Of a DNA stretch of 64,000 bases, positions 62,438-64,000 are shown in pieces. The stretch comes from Spirochaetales bacterium (GTDB taxonomy: Bacteria; Spirochaetota; Spirochaetia; DSM-2461), in assembly GCA_028533045.1 (NCBI GenBank), contig JAQQAP010000005.1:62001-126000 (forward strand), written 5' to 3'. Below the pieces are notes generated by a model. That model was not told the DNA's origin, searched no databases, and saw nothing but the letters and a program-made list of their open reading frames with translations. The translations under genes were made by a program, and so were the position numbers. The first letter of the stretch is position 1, and each line of letters starts with the position of its first letter.

Positions 62438-64000
62438 TCAGTTATACCGTTTCCTTTCATTCAAGAGCATAAGGTTCTTGATTTCCGTCCCGTCCTTTGC
62501 GGTGAGCCAGCGATCCTGGAAATGTTCCATTCCTACTAAAGTCGCCATAGAGGCGAGGGTTTTGAGGTGGAGAAGCCGTTTTTCCGCCGTACCCCCCAGG
62601 AGAAAGATCGCCTTTACGGTATTTTCTTTTTCCGTAAATTTTACCCCTTCCCGGCAGCGGACAATATGGAGGAACATTTTTCCTTCCCCCTCAATAACAA
62701 TGTGGGGTAGGGCGAGGAAGTCGGAAACCGCCGTGTTGGATTCTTCCTGACGTTTGAGAAAACGTTTTTTTATCTCCCCGTCGGCCATACCGGTCTCTTT
62801 TGCTATCGCCTTGGCTGTCTGTTCCAGAACATTTTCAAAGTTACAGGGGCCATCCATATCGATAAAAAGGCAGTCCTTAATCAGCTCATCAAAATTGTCC
62901 TGTTCTATCTCATCCCGGTTAATAACCACTTCCCGCAGTTCGTCATCAAGTACATTGTTCACCAGCTGTCTGTCCGTAATCCGTTTAAGCAGATGAAGTA
63001 GGGCTGATTCTCTCTGTTTTTTCTTTCGTCCGTAGACCATGTAGAGACAGAAACTCAAAAAGAGGAGGGCCAGACTTATCTCAATGGCGTCCATCCCCAT
63101 GTCCACTATGAAAAAGGAGAAGAGGAGGATGCAGAATATCTGGAGGAAGGGGTAGAGCGGGGCTTTGAAGGAGGGGCGGTAGTTGGTCAGGCCGCTCTCC
63201 CTTAGGATGATGACGGCTATGTTTGTGAGTACGTAGGAGGTGAGTATGACTGTGGAGGCTGCTTTGACCAAGACATCCAGGGGAAGAAGGAGGGAGAGGT
63301 AAATGAGAACTCCTGTGAGAAGGATGGCCAGTACGGGGGTCTTGAATCGCTCGTTCACCCGTCCCAGGTAGGCGGGCATCAATTCGTCCCGGCTCAGGGC
63401 CATGGGATAGCGGGAGGCGGACATTATTCCCGCATTGGCTGTGGTAAAGAAAGCCAGGAATGAAGCGGCCAGAATCAGGTAGTAGCCGGTCTCGCCCATG
63501 AAATTGCGGGCCGAATCGGCCACAGGAGTGAGGGAGTTGGCAAAGGCTTCCCCATCCAGTGTCCCTGTAATCATAAAGGTGACTGCCGTATAGAGAATTG
63601 TTACGATTATGACAGAGGAAATCAGCCCCAGGGGAATGTTCCGCTTGGGATTGACCACTTCTTCCGATACGTTGGCCACCTTAAGAAGCCCCCCAAAGGA
63701 GATAAAGATGAATCCCGATGTAACAAATATTTCATTCACTCCGTCTTTTACAAACGGTGTGAAGCGGTTCATATTCAGTTCACTGATTCCGCTTACTGCA
63801 TAGATGACCATGAGAGTAAGAAGGCCGGTGACCATCATCGTCTGGAACCGGGCCGCTTCCTTGACTCCTACGATATTCAGGGAGACGAAGAATATACAGG
63901 TAATCAGCCCGGATATCAGAACATTGACTCCGGTGAAAATATGGATGATTTCGGCAATCCCAAAGATGGCAAAGGCGCTCTTTAGGGACAAGGCGAACCA
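62438..64000 (-). CDS. Amino-acid permease fused to a PTS EIIA-like domain, 5' end cut by the window
   Basis: The frame continues to the last base, so the N-terminal part of this APC-family transporter is missing. About eight membrane segments are visible in the first 320 residues, with the loop FISFGGLLKVANVSEEVVNPKRNIP typical of APC carriers. The last 150 residues are an EIIA-type domain, with the phospho-histidine region SDFLALPHIVIEGEG. A permease carrying an EIIA domain is unusual and suggests regulation by PTS phosphorylation; this is inferred. The substrate is unknown. Confidence 0.85.
   Translation of the reverse strand, partial: WFALSLKSAFAIFGIAEIIHIFTGVNVLISGLITCIFFVSLNIVGVKEAARFQTMMVTGLLTLMVIYAVSGISELNMNRFTPFVKDGVNEIFVTSGFIFISFGGLLKVANVSEEVVNPKRNIPLGLISSVIIVTILYTAVTFMITGTLDGEAFANSLTPVADSARNFMGETGYYLILAASFLAFFTTANAGIMSASRYPMALSRDELMPAYLGRVNERFKTPVLAILLTGVLIYLSLLLPLDVLVKAASTVILTSYVLTNIAVIILRESGLTNYRPSFKAPLYPFLQIFCILLFSFFIVDMGMDAIEISLALLFLSFCLYMVYGRKKKQRESALLHLLKRITDRQLVNNVLDDELREVVINRDEIEQDNFDELIKDCLFIDMDGPCNFENVLEQTAKAIAKETGMADGEIKKRFLKRQEESNTAVSDFLALPHIVIEGEGKMFLHIVRCREGVKFTEKENTVKAIFLLGGTAEKRLLHLKTLASMATLVGMEHFQDRWLTAKDGTEIKNLMLLNERKRYN

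Overview
The window looks like chromosomal DNA of a free-living, probably marine or halotolerant spirochaete (class Spirochaetia). The evidence is a V/A-type ATPase operon ending in D-I-K, an argA-like N-acetylglutamate synthase, a spirochaete-style cytidylate kinase with a GNTT P-loop, many outer-membrane and lipoprotein genes, MCP, response-regulator and HD-GYP signalling genes, and two alginate-lyase-like (PL6) lipoproteins with very acidic secreted sequences. The genus is not determined. Genes are tightly packed on both strands, and several convergent pairs share stop codons.

Layout. 1-2.6 kb: end of a V-type ATPase operon (atpD, atpI, atpK). 2.7-9.8 kb: GNAT enzyme, thioesterase, POTRA/barrel outer-membrane protein, a COG2509 FAD protein, an LCP protein and an IclR regulator. 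9.8-14.5 kb: queG, a second COG2509 FAD protein, an AraC regulator and deoC, with two GC-rich hairpin repeats and a further repeat-like element between genes. 14.5-18.4 kb: metH and a PIN-like gene. 18.4-21.1 kb: ilvN-ilvB on the minus strand, preceded by a previously unmarked 55-codon leader peptide very rich in Val/Leu/Ile. 21.2-25 kb: receiver protein, outer-membrane protein, UPRT-like enzyme, TPR lipoprotein and a membrane protein. 25-30 kb: solute-binding protein with a receiver protein, an OmpA-family protein and a beta-helix lipoprotein. 30.1-35.7 kb: rlmN and the minus-strand operon zinc-ribbon/adk/ppaC/pyridoxal kinase/HD-GYP. 35.8-41.5 kb: an accessory polysaccharide block with two PL6 lipoproteins and a third lipoprotein that carries almost the same N-terminus as the second. 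42-50.6 kb: Lrp regulator, Nif3-like protein, lspA and partner, an EF-G paralogue, U32 peptidase, antiporter and recO. 50.6-56.6 kb: hybrid kinase, murC, yicC, cmk-like and cls, which starts two bases after a tRNA-Phe. 56.7-64 kb: TetR regulator, MCP, argA-like, gltX and an amino-acid permease fused to an EIIA domain that runs off the window.

The most interesting signals are regulatory. They are the ilv leader peptide with alternative RNA hairpins downstream; a set of genes whose -10 box lies only 5-10 bases upstream of the start codon with no Shine-Dalgarno, suggesting leaderless mRNAs; the tRNA-Phe/cls junction; and a shared secretion-plus-linker module placed on two unrelated lipoprotein cargos. 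I saw no CRISPR array, prophage or insertion-sequence transposase. All functions come from reading motifs by eye; no database search was possible.
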